64,000 nucleotides of DNA from VXRN01 sp963664365 (GTDB taxonomy: Bacteria; Chloroflexota; Dehalococcoidia; Lucifugimonadales; UBA1123): NCBI GenBank assembly GCA_963664365.1, contig OY761144.1, positions 1,364,001 to 1,428,000 on the forward strand, given 5' to 3'. Below the pieces are notes generated by a model. That model saw only the letters and a list, made by a program, of their open reading frames with translations, did no database searches and had not been told where the DNA came from. Made by a program: the position numbers and the translations under genes. Each line of letters starts with the position of its first letter. Within the stretch, counting starts at the first letter, position 1. This document shows, in pieces, positions 43,434 through 51,432 of this stretch.

Positions 43434-43450
43434 TCCGTGTTGAACTTGGG
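43434..43450. repeat. right copy of the 17-bp direct repeat flanking the defence island
   Basis: GTCCGTGTTGAACTTGG, identical to 36046-36062. The TTGAAC inside it forms the -35 box of the radC promoter. Confidence 0.75.
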
Positions 43451-43469
43451 CTGACCGCCGATGTACAAT
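43440..43469 (+). promoter_or_regulatory. promoter of radC
   Basis: TTGAAC (43440-43445) and TACAAT (43464-43469) with an 18-base spacer, about 37 bases before the radC ATG. Confidence 0.6.
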
Positions 43470-43506
43470 ACTACTGTTCGACTAAAATTCGGTACACCAA
43501 AGGCGC

Positions 43507-44217
43507 ATGACTCAGCAAGACGAACGTCCAGCATACTCGACCAGAATCAGGGAGATGCCCACCGGGGACCGCCCCAGGGAGAGGCTCCGGGCGGTGGGCG
43601 CGGAGAATCTTACCAACCCCGAGCTTGTCGCCATTCTGCTGCGCACGGGCGTCACGGGCGAGGGCGTCGTTAGCCTCGCGACCAGGCTGCTGTCCGAGTT
43701 CAACGGCCCGTCCGGTCTGTCCCGCGCGTCCCTGTCCGAAATGTGTACGCTGCGCGGCATCAGCGAAGTGAAGGCGATGCACATACACGCCGCGCTGGAG
43801 TTGGGGCGCAGAGCCGCCGCGCTGAACCCGGACGACCGCCCCACCGTCGGCACGCCGGAGGATGTTCACAACTATCTGGGCGCTGAGATGGCGAGGCTGT
43901 CCCAAGAAAATCTCCGCGTCGTCCTGCTCAACACCAAGAACATCGTCATTGGAGTCCGCACCGTGTATCAGGGCACCGTGAACTCGGCGGCCGTCAGGGT
44001 AGCCGAGGTGCTGAGGCCGGCGATTCGGGAGAACTGCCCGGCGATCATCGTCGTCCACAATCACCCGTCCGGCGATCCGACTCCCAGTCCCGAAGACATT
44101 CTCGTGACCAGGCGTATCCGAAGAGGGGCCTCGGAGATGGACATCGAGCTTCTCGACCATCTCGTGATAGGCGAGCGCGGATTCGTCAGCATGAAGCGCC
44201 GCGACCTTGGATTTTGA
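43507..44217 (+). CDS. radC: RadC family JAB-domain protein
   Basis: 236 aa. An N-terminal helix-hairpin-helix part (LLRTGVTGEGVVSLATRLLSEF...LRGISEVKAMHIHAALELGRR) precedes a JAB/MPN metalloprotease-like domain with VVHNHPSGDPTPSPED, the His-His-Asp zinc site. Despite its name, a role in DNA repair is not proven; it may act in DNA processing. Followed after 22 bases by the ketopantoate-reductase-like gene. Confidence 0.93.
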   Translation: MTQQDERPAYSTRIREMPTGDRPRERLRAVGAENLTNPELVAILLRTGVTGEGVVSLATRLLSEFNGPSGLSRASLSEMCTLRGISEVKAMHIHAALELGRRAAALNPDDRPTVGTPEDVHNYLGAEMARLSQENLRVVLLNTKNIVIGVRTVYQGTVNSAAVRVAEVLRPAIRENCPAIIVVHNHPSGDPTPSPEDILVTRRIRRGASEMDIELLDHLVIGERGFVSMKRRDLGF

Positions 44218-44239
44218 AGCTCTCGGGAAGGGGATACGG

Positions 44240-45172
44240 ATGAAGATTCTTGTCATGGCCGCCGGCGCGGTCGGGGGATACTTCGGGGGAGTTCTGTTCG
44301 CCAGAGGCGACGACGACGTGAGGTTCATCGCCAGGGGCGACAACCTCCGCGCGATACGCGAGCGCGGGCTGACCGTCAGGAGCGTCACGGCGGGGGATTG
44401 GTCGGTCCGAGCGCCGGTCAGCGACTCGGTTGACGGGACGTGGCTCCCGGACCTCGTACTGTTTTGCGTCAAGAGCTACCACAACCGCGAGGCCATCCGA
44501 TGCATCGCCCCGGCCGTTGGGCCAGACACCACGATTCTGACGCTGCAAAACGGCATCGGCGGCGGGGACGATCTGGCCGCCGCGTTCGGGGCTGAGAAGG
44601 TGATGCTCGGCGCGGCTTATGTCGAGGCGGCTCACCCGTCGCCGGGCGTCTTCGAGGAGCACGGAGGAACGTGCCGCATCGTGTTCGCCGAGCGCGACAG
44701 CCGCAGGTCTTCGAGAAGCGTTTCGGTCCTGGAGATGTTTGGAGCGTCGGGCATCGACGCGGAAATCTCGGACGACATCGACAGGACGTTGTGGGCCAAG
44801 CTGGTCTTCATCTGCGGCCTGAGCGGTATGACCTGCGTCACCAGATCGTCTTTCTCTGAAGTGATGATCACGCCGCAGACGGCAGACCTCACCTTGAAAG
44901 TGATCCAAGAGGCTGCCGACGTGGCGAGAGCGTCCGGCGTGAACCTTGGCGCCGACATCGTAGAGTCCACGATGGAGAGTTTTCGCAACGACAGGGACGG
45001 GTTGATCTCGTCCATGCACGCGGACCTCGAGGCGGGCAGGCCGTTGGAGTTGGCGAACCTGAACGGCAAGGTCTCGGAGTTGGGAAGATGTCTCGGCGTT
45101 CCGACGCCGGCCAACGACTTCATCACCGCCTGCCTGACGCCTGCGCTCAACAGGGCGGTATCGGGGCGCTGA
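44240..45172 (+). CDS. panE: 2-dehydropantoate 2-reductase family protein
   Basis: 310 aa from the ATG at 44240 after GGAAGGGG; the TTG at 44207 lies inside radC. The N-terminal Rossmann fold begins MKILVMAAGAVGGYFGG (the family has GxGAxGxxxG; here A-A-G replaces the first G-x-G) and binds NADP(H). FCVKSYHNREAI and TLQNGIGG are standard for PanE, as is the C-terminal helical domain with KLVFICGLSGMTCVTRS. It may make pantoate for coenzyme A, but many paralogs with other substrates exist. Confidence 0.82.
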   Translation: MKILVMAAGAVGGYFGGVLFARGDDDVRFIARGDNLRAIRERGLTVRSVTAGDWSVRAPVSDSVDGTWLPDLVLFCVKSYHNREAIRCIAPAVGPDTTILTLQNGIGGGDDLAAAFGAEKVMLGAAYVEAAHPSPGVFEEHGGTCRIVFAERDSRRSSRSVSVLEMFGASGIDAEISDDIDRTLWAKLVFICGLSGMTCVTRSSFSEVMITPQTADLTLKVIQEAADVARASGVNLGADIVESTMESFRNDRDGLISSMHADLEAGRPLELANLNGKVSELGRCLGVPTPANDFITACLTPALNRAVSGR

Positions 45173-45208
45173 GAGTAGTGACGGAATGAAAGACTCGGAG
45201 GGAATGAA

Positions 45209-45538
45209 TTGAGCTACACGTACAATACGGACGATGTCGACCGCAGAGAGCTTGCGCCGGGCGTGTTTCTGCGGACGATGTGGGGCGAGAAGATCATGAT
45301 GAGCGTTGTCGAGATCTCGGCCAACTCGGAGGTCCCGATGCACCAGCATCCGCACGAGCAGGCGGGGATGGTGCTGGAAGGGGAGTTCGATTTCACCATC
45401 GGCGGCGTGACGACCAGAGTGAAGGCCGGGGACACATACATCATTCCCGGCGGCGTGGAGCACTATGTCAAGGCGACGGACCGGCCCTCGGTCGCGCTCG
45501 ACATATTCAGCCCGCCGCGCGAAGAGTACAAGTATTAG
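45209..45538 (+). CDS. cupin-fold protein
   Basis: 109 aa, TTG start seven bases after CGGAGGG. A single cupin barrel: MHQHPHEQAGMVLEGEFDF is motif 1 with three His and a Glu as metal ligands, and GDTYIIPGGVEHYVKA is motif 2 with the last His. Small one-domain cupins of this type bind a metal and sometimes a sugar or antibiotic-like ligand; the substrate is unknown. Follows the panE-like gene by 36 bases. Confidence 0.85.
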   Translation: MSYTYNTDDVDRRELAPGVFLRTMWGEKIMMSVVEISANSEVPMHQHPHEQAGMVLEGEFDFTIGGVTTRVKAGDTYIIPGGVEHYVKATDRPSVALDIFSPPREEYKY

Positions 45539-45543
45539 AGAAG

Positions 45544-45579
45544 ATGGGGCGTTCTCAATAAGGGATGATGACGCCCCAT
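45544..45579. terminator. hairpin between convergent cupin and sodN genes
   Basis: ATGGGGCGT (45544-45552) pairs perfectly with ACGCCCCAT (45571-45579) around an 18-base loop. No T-run; possibly a shared terminator. Confidence 0.45.
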
Positions 45580-45607
45580 CGCTTACTAATTTCTCGTTGC
45601 GTTCGGC

Positions 45608-46057
45608 CTATGTGCCGAGTCGAACCGCGGCAACGGGGTCGGAGTACTCGACGCCTTTGGTCTCCCAGTAGATGCTGGCGATCTCATCGACCGCGTCCAC
45701 GAGGGCCTGGGCGGATTCGAGGCTGACGCCCTGCTTGTTGGCGGAAGCGAGTCCGGTAGCGGCCCACACCTTCGAGGGCAGATCCGGATGTGCCTCGAGA
45801 TGCTCGGGCTTGAAGTAGTCGTTGGCGAGGATGTTGATCTCGCTCTTGCAGAGGGCGGCGTGCTCCTCCTTGACGGTGATGTAGCGAGACAGCGAGTTCT
45901 GGGCCGCGGTGTCATCGCCGTCGAGCGCTTCTATCCGCATGACCATCTTGAGCACGGTCTGGGCGGCGATCTTGGCCGAAATCGGGTCGTAGATTCCGCA
46001 CGGGATGTCGCAGTGGGCGCTGGCCTCCCGCACTCTGAGCAGTCCTTTCAAATCCAT
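45608..46057 (-). CDS. sodN: nickel superoxide dismutase
   Basis: 149 aa from the ATG at 46057 after AAGGAGAG. The nickel hook HCDIPCGIYDP starts at residue 15 and matches the Ni-SOD signature HCDLPCGVYDP: after removal of the 14-residue leader, the new N-terminal His plus the two Cys bind nickel. The rest (helical bundle with KEEHAALCKSEINILANDYFKPEHL) agrees. It destroys superoxide as a cytoplasmic hexamer. The leader must be cut by a special protease; a candidate is at 50611-51069. Confidence 0.95.
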   Translation of the reverse strand: MDLKGLLRVREASAHCDIPCGIYDPISAKIAAQTVLKMVMRIEALDGDDTAAQNSLSRYITVKEEHAALCKSEINILANDYFKPEHLEAHPDLPSKVWAATGLASANKQGVSLESAQALVDAVDEIASIYWETKGVEYSDPVAAVRLGT

Positions 46058-46285
46058 AGTATGCAACTCTCCTTTTCTAGTTTGGAATCGGGTGTACTGA
46101 CTTTTATGAAGATACAGAAATGCGCGCCGCCGCGCAACCCCTCGCCCTTACCCCCAAGTCTTGACCCTAGAGGGGGCGGTATGATAAAAACCCCCTATCC
46201 CGTCTTAGGGTCGGCCCGCCGCCGGCGCGGACCGTTTAGAGATAGGGGCGTTCCTTGTGGGCGCCCAAAACGAGGAGGCATCGTC

Positions 46286-48487
46286 ATGCTTACATCTAAT
46301 TCACTTCGCTGGCTGGCGGTCGCCGTAACCGCGGCTATGTTGCTGGCATTCGCCGCCGCCTGTACCGAAACGGTAGAGGTACCAGGCGAGACCGTTGTGG
46401 TCAAAGAAGAAGTCATCAAGACCGTCGAGGTCCCCGGTGAGACCGTCACCGTCGAGGTCGTCAAAGAGGTTCAGGTTCCCGGCGAGACCATCGTCGTCGA
46501 AAAAGAGGTGGTCAAAGAGGTACAGGTTCCAGGCGAAACCGTCGTCGTCGAGAAGGTCGTAACCGAGACCGTCGAGGTCCCAGGCGAGACCGTCACCGTC
46601 GAGGTGGTCAAAGAAGTCATGGTGCCGGGCGAGACCGTCGTCGTCGAAAAAGAGGTCGTCAAGACCGTCGAAGTTCCCGGCGAGACCGTCATCGTCGAAA
46701 AACAGGTCCCTGTGGAGGTCGTCAAGGAGGTCGTCAAGACCGTTGAGGTGCCTGTCGAAATTGTCAAGACGGTCGTCAAAGAGATTCCGGGACAGACCTA
46801 CGTCACCGACCCCACAAACGACGTAACGTACGTCGCGCCGCAGTACGGCGGAACCCTGACCTTCGCCAACAGGCGCAACCCGCCCAACGCCGATCAGACC
46901 GTCGGCGGACTCTCCGCCGGATACGCCGTCAGCGGCGTGCTCCAGAAGCTCGGTTACGCCAACTGGGGCATAGACAGGAGCGTCAGAGACCTCAAGAACG
47001 AATTCCTCAACGTGTCCGACTACACCGGCGCTCTGGCCGAAAGCTGGGAGATGCCCGACCCCGACCAGACGACCATCGTGTTCAACATCCGCGAGGGTGT
47101 GAACTGGCACAACAAGGCCCCCATGAACGGACGCGAACTGACCGCGCAGGACGTCGCGTTCAGCTTCCACCGAATCAGGGGCGAGGGCAGCGGCTTCACC
47201 GAGCCACCGCCGCAGACGTCATACATCCGCCAGCTCGCAATCGACTCGATCGACGCCACCGACGACAATACCGTCGTCTTCAAGCTCGAAAAGGTGCAGT
47301 TGGGCGCGATGCTCTCGTTCATCGACGACAGCTATGCCTACATCTACCCGCCCGAGGTCATTAGGGAGCACGGCGACACCACCGACTGGAAGAACCTGGT
47401 CGGCACGGGCCCGTTCCAGCTAGTGGACTGGGTCGAAGGCGACTCGATGACGTTCGAGAAGAACGCGGACTACTGGGGCTACGACGAGAAGTACCCCGAT
47501 AAGAAACTGCCCTACATCGACACGCTGCGCGGCCTGCTCATGCCCGACGCCGCAACTCGAATCGCCGCCCTCCGAGCCGGAAGGGTGGACTATCTCGGAC
47601 ACAACGCAAGCTCCCAGATTCGCACCGTTGACGAGGGGCTCAGCCTCCTCAAGACGAACCCCGAGCTCAGGGCCAACGCCTACTACTTCCGCGCCAACAA
47701 CTCCTACGGATTCAGGGTAAACGAAGAGCCGTTCAACGACATTAGGGTGCGCCGCGCAATGCAGATGGCGCTGGACATGCCGACGGTAAACAAGACCTAC
47801 TTCCAGGACCTCGCGGTCATCACTCCGCAGGGTCCGATGGGTGACTTCCAGACCGGGTTCGTCCACCCGTTCGATGAGTGGCCGGAAGAGATCAAGGGCT
47901 TCTACACCTACGACCCCGAGGGAGCCAAGACGCTCCTCGATGAGGCGGGACTCACCCCCGGATCGGACGGCGTCAGGTTAAGGACTGAACTGGACGTCGT
48001 CACCACGGGCTACGACCAGGGCCTCGCCGAGATAGCCAAACAGTACTGGAAGCAGATCGGCATCGAGGTCGAGATCAAGCAGTGGGACGGCGCCACCAAG
48101 AACAGCAGATGGCAGGAAGGCATCGCCAAGGGCATGACCAACTTCATCGCCGCTTCGCCCTACGAGCCCTCCAACGCACTCTCATGGCTGAGCACCGGCG
48201 CCACCTGGAACGTCACCGGCCACAGCGTGCCTGAGTACGACGCTCTCTTCCAGTCCATCCTGGACGCCGAGACCCTCGATGAACAGATGAGACTGTCCAG
48301 AGAGGCCAACTTGTACTCGGTCACGAACCACATATACCTGTGGACGGCGCTGTCGCCCTGGTTCAACTTCACGCAGCCCTACGTCGCCGGATTCGACGGC
48401 GACTTCTTCATGGGCCGCTGGCAGAAGAACGCCGTATTCGCCAGACTCTGGATAGACCAGGCCCTAAAGACACAGCTAGGCCGCTAA
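46286..48487 (+). CDS. ABC transporter substrate-binding lipoprotein, peptide/nickel (family 5) type
   Basis: 733 aa. ATG at 46286 after GAGGAGG; the far longer frame from 45788 overlaps sodN antisense and is not real. A lipoprotein signal ends at AAAC (Cys26). Residues about 27-165 are a long repeated stalk of VPGETVVVEKEVVKEVQ-like units, expected to form an extended rod. From about 170 on the family 5 binding protein follows (GGTLTFANRRNPPNADQT...WEMPDPDQTTIVFNIREGVNWHN...FQLVDWVEGDSMTFEKNADYWG). It captures peptides or similar solutes, possibly a nickel chelate, and passes them to the permeases encoded next. Confidence 0.93.
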   Translation: MLTSNSLRWLAVAVTAAMLLAFAAACTETVEVPGETVVVKEEVIKTVEVPGETVTVEVVKEVQVPGETIVVEKEVVKEVQVPGETVVVEKVVTETVEVPGETVTVEVVKEVMVPGETVVVEKEVVKTVEVPGETVIVEKQVPVEVVKEVVKTVEVPVEIVKTVVKEIPGQTYVTDPTNDVTYVAPQYGGTLTFANRRNPPNADQTVGGLSAGYAVSGVLQKLGYANWGIDRSVRDLKNEFLNVSDYTGALAESWEMPDPDQTTIVFNIREGVNWHNKAPMNGRELTAQDVAFSFHRIRGEGSGFTEPPPQTSYIRQLAIDSIDATDDNTVVFKLEKVQLGAMLSFIDDSYAYIYPPEVIREHGDTTDWKNLVGTGPFQLVDWVEGDSMTFEKNADYWGYDEKYPDKKLPYIDTLRGLLMPDAATRIAALRAGRVDYLGHNASSQIRTVDEGLSLLKTNPELRANAYYFRANNSYGFRVNEEPFNDIRVRRAMQMALDMPTVNKTYFQDLAVITPQGPMGDFQTGFVHPFDEWPEEIKGFYTYDPEGAKTLLDEAGLTPGSDGVRLRTELDVVTTGYDQGLAEIAKQYWKQIGIEVEIKQWDGATKNSRWQEGIAKGMTNFIAASPYEPSNALSWLSTGATWNVTGHSVPEYDALFQSILDAETLDEQMRLSREANLYSVTNHIYLWTALSPWFNFTQPYVAGFDGDFFMGRWQKNAVFARLWIDQALKTQLGR

Positions 48488-48592
48488 CGTCAACCGTCTC
48501 AATCGCGCAAGCAACCAAAAAGCTGGGAGTTGGGAAGATAGCGCTTCCCAACTCCCACATTCGTTCAAACAACCTGATTCGGTGCATATCGC

Positions 48593-49549
48593 GTGAGAAC
48601 ATACATACTCAGACGACTGCTCCTGGTAATCCCCACGCTGTTCGCGCTGAGCATTCTCGTCTTCATGTCCGTCAGGTTCATACCCGGCGACGTGATCGAC
48701 GCCATGGTGGCCAGGAGCCAGGATCCCGACGTCTTGGTGGACCGCGAGCACCTCGAACGCAAGCTGGGGCTGGACAAGCCCCTGTACGTGCAGTACGCCC
48801 TCTGGATCAGGGGCATTTTGCTCGAAGGCACCCTGGGCCAGTCGCTATTCGAAAAGTGGGACGTCGAGGACAGGATCATCGGCAGGCTGCCCGTTACCGC
48901 CCAGCTTGGCGGAATGGCCATTATCATCGGCCTGATGATCTCCCTCCCCGTCGGAATCTACTCCGCCGTCCGCCAGGACACCGTCGCCGACTACATAGCT
49001 CGCACCATCGCCATCATCGGCCTTGCGACCCCCAACTTCTGGCTCGCGCTCATGGTCATCATCTTCCCCGCCATCTGGTGGGGATGGACGCCGCCCCTCG
49101 AGGTGGTGTCGTTCACAGAAGACCCACTCGGAAACATCGCGGTGTTCATCATCCCCAGCGCCATTCTCGGCACCGCCATGTCCGCCTCCACAATGCGCCT
49201 CACCCGCACGATGATGCTGGAAGTACTGCGCCAGGACTACATCCGCACCGCATGGTCCAAGGGACTGAGAGGGCGGATAGTAATTCTGAGGCACGGGGTC
49301 AAGAACGCGCTCATTCCCGTCGTAACCCTCATCGGACTGGAGATTCCCATTCTAGTCGGCGGCTCCGTCATCATCGAAAACATATTCGCGCTCCCCGGAC
49401 TCGGAAGGTTGATGCTCCTCGCTCTCGAAGACAGGGACTATCCCGTCGTCTCGGGCATCAATCTCGTACTGGCCACTGTGGTAATCATGGCGAACCTGCT
49501 CATCGATCTGATATACCCCTACCTCGACCCCAGGGTCAGGTACAGATAG
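48593..49549 (+). CDS. ABC transporter permease, DppB type
   Basis: 318 aa, GTG start. MRTYILRRLLLVIPTLFALSILVFMSVRFIPGD is the invariant opening of DppB/OppB permeases; six membrane spans follow and the EAA loop is LEVLRQDYIRTAWSKGLRGRIVILRHGVKNALIPV. It pairs with the next permease to form the channel. No good ribosome site is visible before the GTG. Confidence 0.93.
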   Translation: MRTYILRRLLLVIPTLFALSILVFMSVRFIPGDVIDAMVARSQDPDVLVDREHLERKLGLDKPLYVQYALWIRGILLEGTLGQSLFEKWDVEDRIIGRLPVTAQLGGMAIIIGLMISLPVGIYSAVRQDTVADYIARTIAIIGLATPNFWLALMVIIFPAIWWGWTPPLEVVSFTEDPLGNIAVFIIPSAILGTAMSASTMRLTRTMMLEVLRQDYIRTAWSKGLRGRIVILRHGVKNALIPVVTLIGLEIPILVGGSVIIENIFALPGLGRLMLLALEDRDYPVVSGINLVLATVVIMANLLIDLIYPYLDPRVRYR

Positions 49550-49567
49550 AGAATGAGAGTTGATTAA

Positions 49568-50467
49568 GTGATCTCCGGCGTCGCAGAGACACAAACTGGA
49601 AACCTGAGGCCGCGCGGACGGCTGAGGGGATTCCTCACGAGGCTTGGCAAGGAAAAGCCCCTCGGCGCTTTCTGCGGCTGCCTCATTCTGTTGCTGATAC
49701 TGGTCAGCATACTAGCGCCGTACATCTCCCCGTATCCCTACGAAGAGATGCACTTGGAGGACCGGTTGCAAGGTTCCTCCACGAAGTATCTGCTCGGCAC
49801 CGACCACATCGGGCGCGACTTCCTCAGCCGCTTGATGTACGGCGCGAGGATTTCGCTCTTCGCCGGACTCTCCGCCACCGCGTTGGGCGTCGTGGTATCG
49901 GTGCTGGTAGGCGGCATCTCAGGCTTCGTCGGCGGAAAACTCGACCTCGTTCTCCAGCGAATCGTAGATGGCTGGATGGCCTTCCCCGGCCTTCTTCTTT
50001 TGCTGACCATCATGTCAATAGTCGGCCTCGGCCTGCTGCAGATCATCGTCGTGCTCGGAGTATCCGGCGGCATAGGCGGCTCCAGAGTAACTAGGGGAGC
50101 CGTCATCGCCATCAAGGAAAACGACTACTTCCTCGCCGCCCGGGCCCTCGGCAGCCGCGCCGACGCCACCATCAGGCGCCACGTCCTGCCCAACATCATG
50201 CCGATACTGATCATCGGCTTCTCAATCAGCATCGGCGGCGTCATTCTGTCCGTGTCCGCCCTCAGCTTCCTGGGATTCGGACTCCCGCCCGGCAGCCCCG
50301 ACTGGGGGTCCATGCTCAGCCGCGAGGGACGCAAGTACATGGAGCAGGCGCCACACTTGGCCCTATGGCCCGGAGTTGCCCTCACCATAGTCATCTACTG
50401 TCTAAACATGTTCGGCGACGCCATGAGAGACCTCCTAGACCCCCGCCTCCGCGGAGGCGAACGCTGA
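49568..50467 (+). CDS. ABC transporter permease, DppC type
   Basis: 299 aa, GTG start 18 bases after the DppB stop. One N-terminal span, then GTDHIGRDFLSRLMYGARISLFAG and the EAA loop KENDYFLAARALGSRADATIRRHVLPNIMPILI. Its last 70 residues nearly match the permease fragment at the left edge of the window. The two ATPase genes (DppD/DppF) that should complete the importer are not nearby; they may be shared with another operon. Confidence 0.93.
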   Translation: MISGVAETQTGNLRPRGRLRGFLTRLGKEKPLGAFCGCLILLLILVSILAPYISPYPYEEMHLEDRLQGSSTKYLLGTDHIGRDFLSRLMYGARISLFAGLSATALGVVVSVLVGGISGFVGGKLDLVLQRIVDGWMAFPGLLLLLTIMSIVGLGLLQIIVVLGVSGGIGGSRVTRGAVIAIKENDYFLAARALGSRADATIRRHVLPNIMPILIIGFSISIGGVILSVSALSFLGFGLPPGSPDWGSMLSREGRKYMEQAPHLALWPGVALTIVIYCLNMFGDAMRDLLDPRLRGGER

Positions 50468-50610
50468 AACCGCCCACCGCCTTAATCCTGCGCCCCGCGC
50501 CGTCACCCGGCTCATCCTCAACCGCAACCCCCTCACACTCTCTCCAGCAATTCCAACACTCGATGCAACAGTCCCGCGAAGTATGCTAACGTCTCAGGGA
50601 AGGGTCGCCG

Positions 50611-51069
50611 ATGATCTTCGTCGCAAGCGGATTTTCACTGTTCGTCGTCAGGGGAGCCAGCATGTCTCCGACTTTCCTAGACGGCGACCTGCTGCTGGTC
50701 AAGCGCGGTCCATCCGCGCCCCGAAGGGGCAGCGTCGTCTTGTTGGACGCGCGGCGGGAAGCAGGCCCCCGATTCCAGGTCAAGCGCGTCGTCGGCCTGC
50801 CCGGTGAGCGGATCGTCTTGGAGGATGGGCTGCTGCGGATAGATGGAGTCCACCACCCGGAGCCTTACTTGGACGGTATGCCCGCGACGGTCGGGCTGGA
50901 CCACCTGACCTGCGACGTTGGCGAAGGCAAATACTACGTTCTGGGGGACAACCGCGCGCACAGCGCGGACAGCAGGCAGCACGGGCCTGTGCTCAGGTCC
51001 GAGATTGTGGGTGTCGTTAGGGCGAGGTTGTGGCCTTTAGTGCGGCGAGAAAGTGTGTTAGATTGGTAG
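50611..51069 (+). CDS. S26 signal peptidase-like protease, candidate Ni-SOD maturation enzyme
   Basis: 152 aa. The catalytic Ser17 lies in GASMSPTF and the general base Lys58 in VKRVVG; GDNRAHSADSRQHGPV near 113-128 is the further conserved box. The normal N-terminal membrane anchor of signal peptidase I is missing or reduced to the hydrophobic start MIFVASGFSLFVV. Small S26/S24 proteases of this type (SodX) cut the Ni-SOD leader; sodN is 4.6 kb upstream. The alternative is a normal type I signal peptidase. Confidence 0.78.
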   Translation: MIFVASGFSLFVVRGASMSPTFLDGDLLLVKRGPSAPRRGSVVLLDARREAGPRFQVKRVVGLPGERIVLEDGLLRIDGVHHPEPYLDGMPATVGLDHLTCDVGEGKYYVLGDNRAHSADSRQHGPVLRSEIVGVVRARLWPLVRRESVLDW

Positions 51070-51432
51070 GTGGATGGGTATTCACCCTCACCCTCACCCT
51101 CTCCCTCAAGGGAGAGGGGATATTCGCGCTTTCGTGGCGCGCCTACTAAAGTGACACAAGTTCGTGCGGCGAAAACGGGGTTGACAGTGGTCTGTTGCGC
51201 TGCCGTCACAAGAACTCCGGTATCTACTTGGGGCCGCCGTGTCCTGCCAACTCTCTGCGGGGCCACGGCTTCCAGTTCAGGTCCAGTCGCCGCCGACCCC
51301 CGGACATCTCACGCGCCCGGAGACCGTCAACACGAGACCTGCTTCGAGACCTCGTCACGGTGTAGGTACATTCTATCGTCCCGATGCTGCGTCAGCTTGG
51401 GCGGACGACGGCGGCATCCATGGACTTGATCT
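51070..51432. repeat. gap with a dispersed repeat
   Basis: Contains CACCCTCACCCTCACCCTCTCCC / GGGAGAGGGG (51083-51120) followed by ATATTCGCGCTTTCGTGGCGCGCCTACTAAAGTGACA, which closely matches 28927-29018 before the tRNA genes. The open frame across 51070-51429 has no ribosome site and translates the repeat, so I do not call it a gene. Confidence 0.6.

Noticed and set aside
45788..46285. N-terminal extension of the solute-binding protein frame
   Set aside because: It runs antisense through sodN; the lipoprotein signal and ribosome site place the start at 46286.
51070..51429. 119-aa open frame between the protease and OLD-like genes
   Set aside because: Begins in a dispersed repeat (PSPSPSPS), with no ribosome site or known motif.
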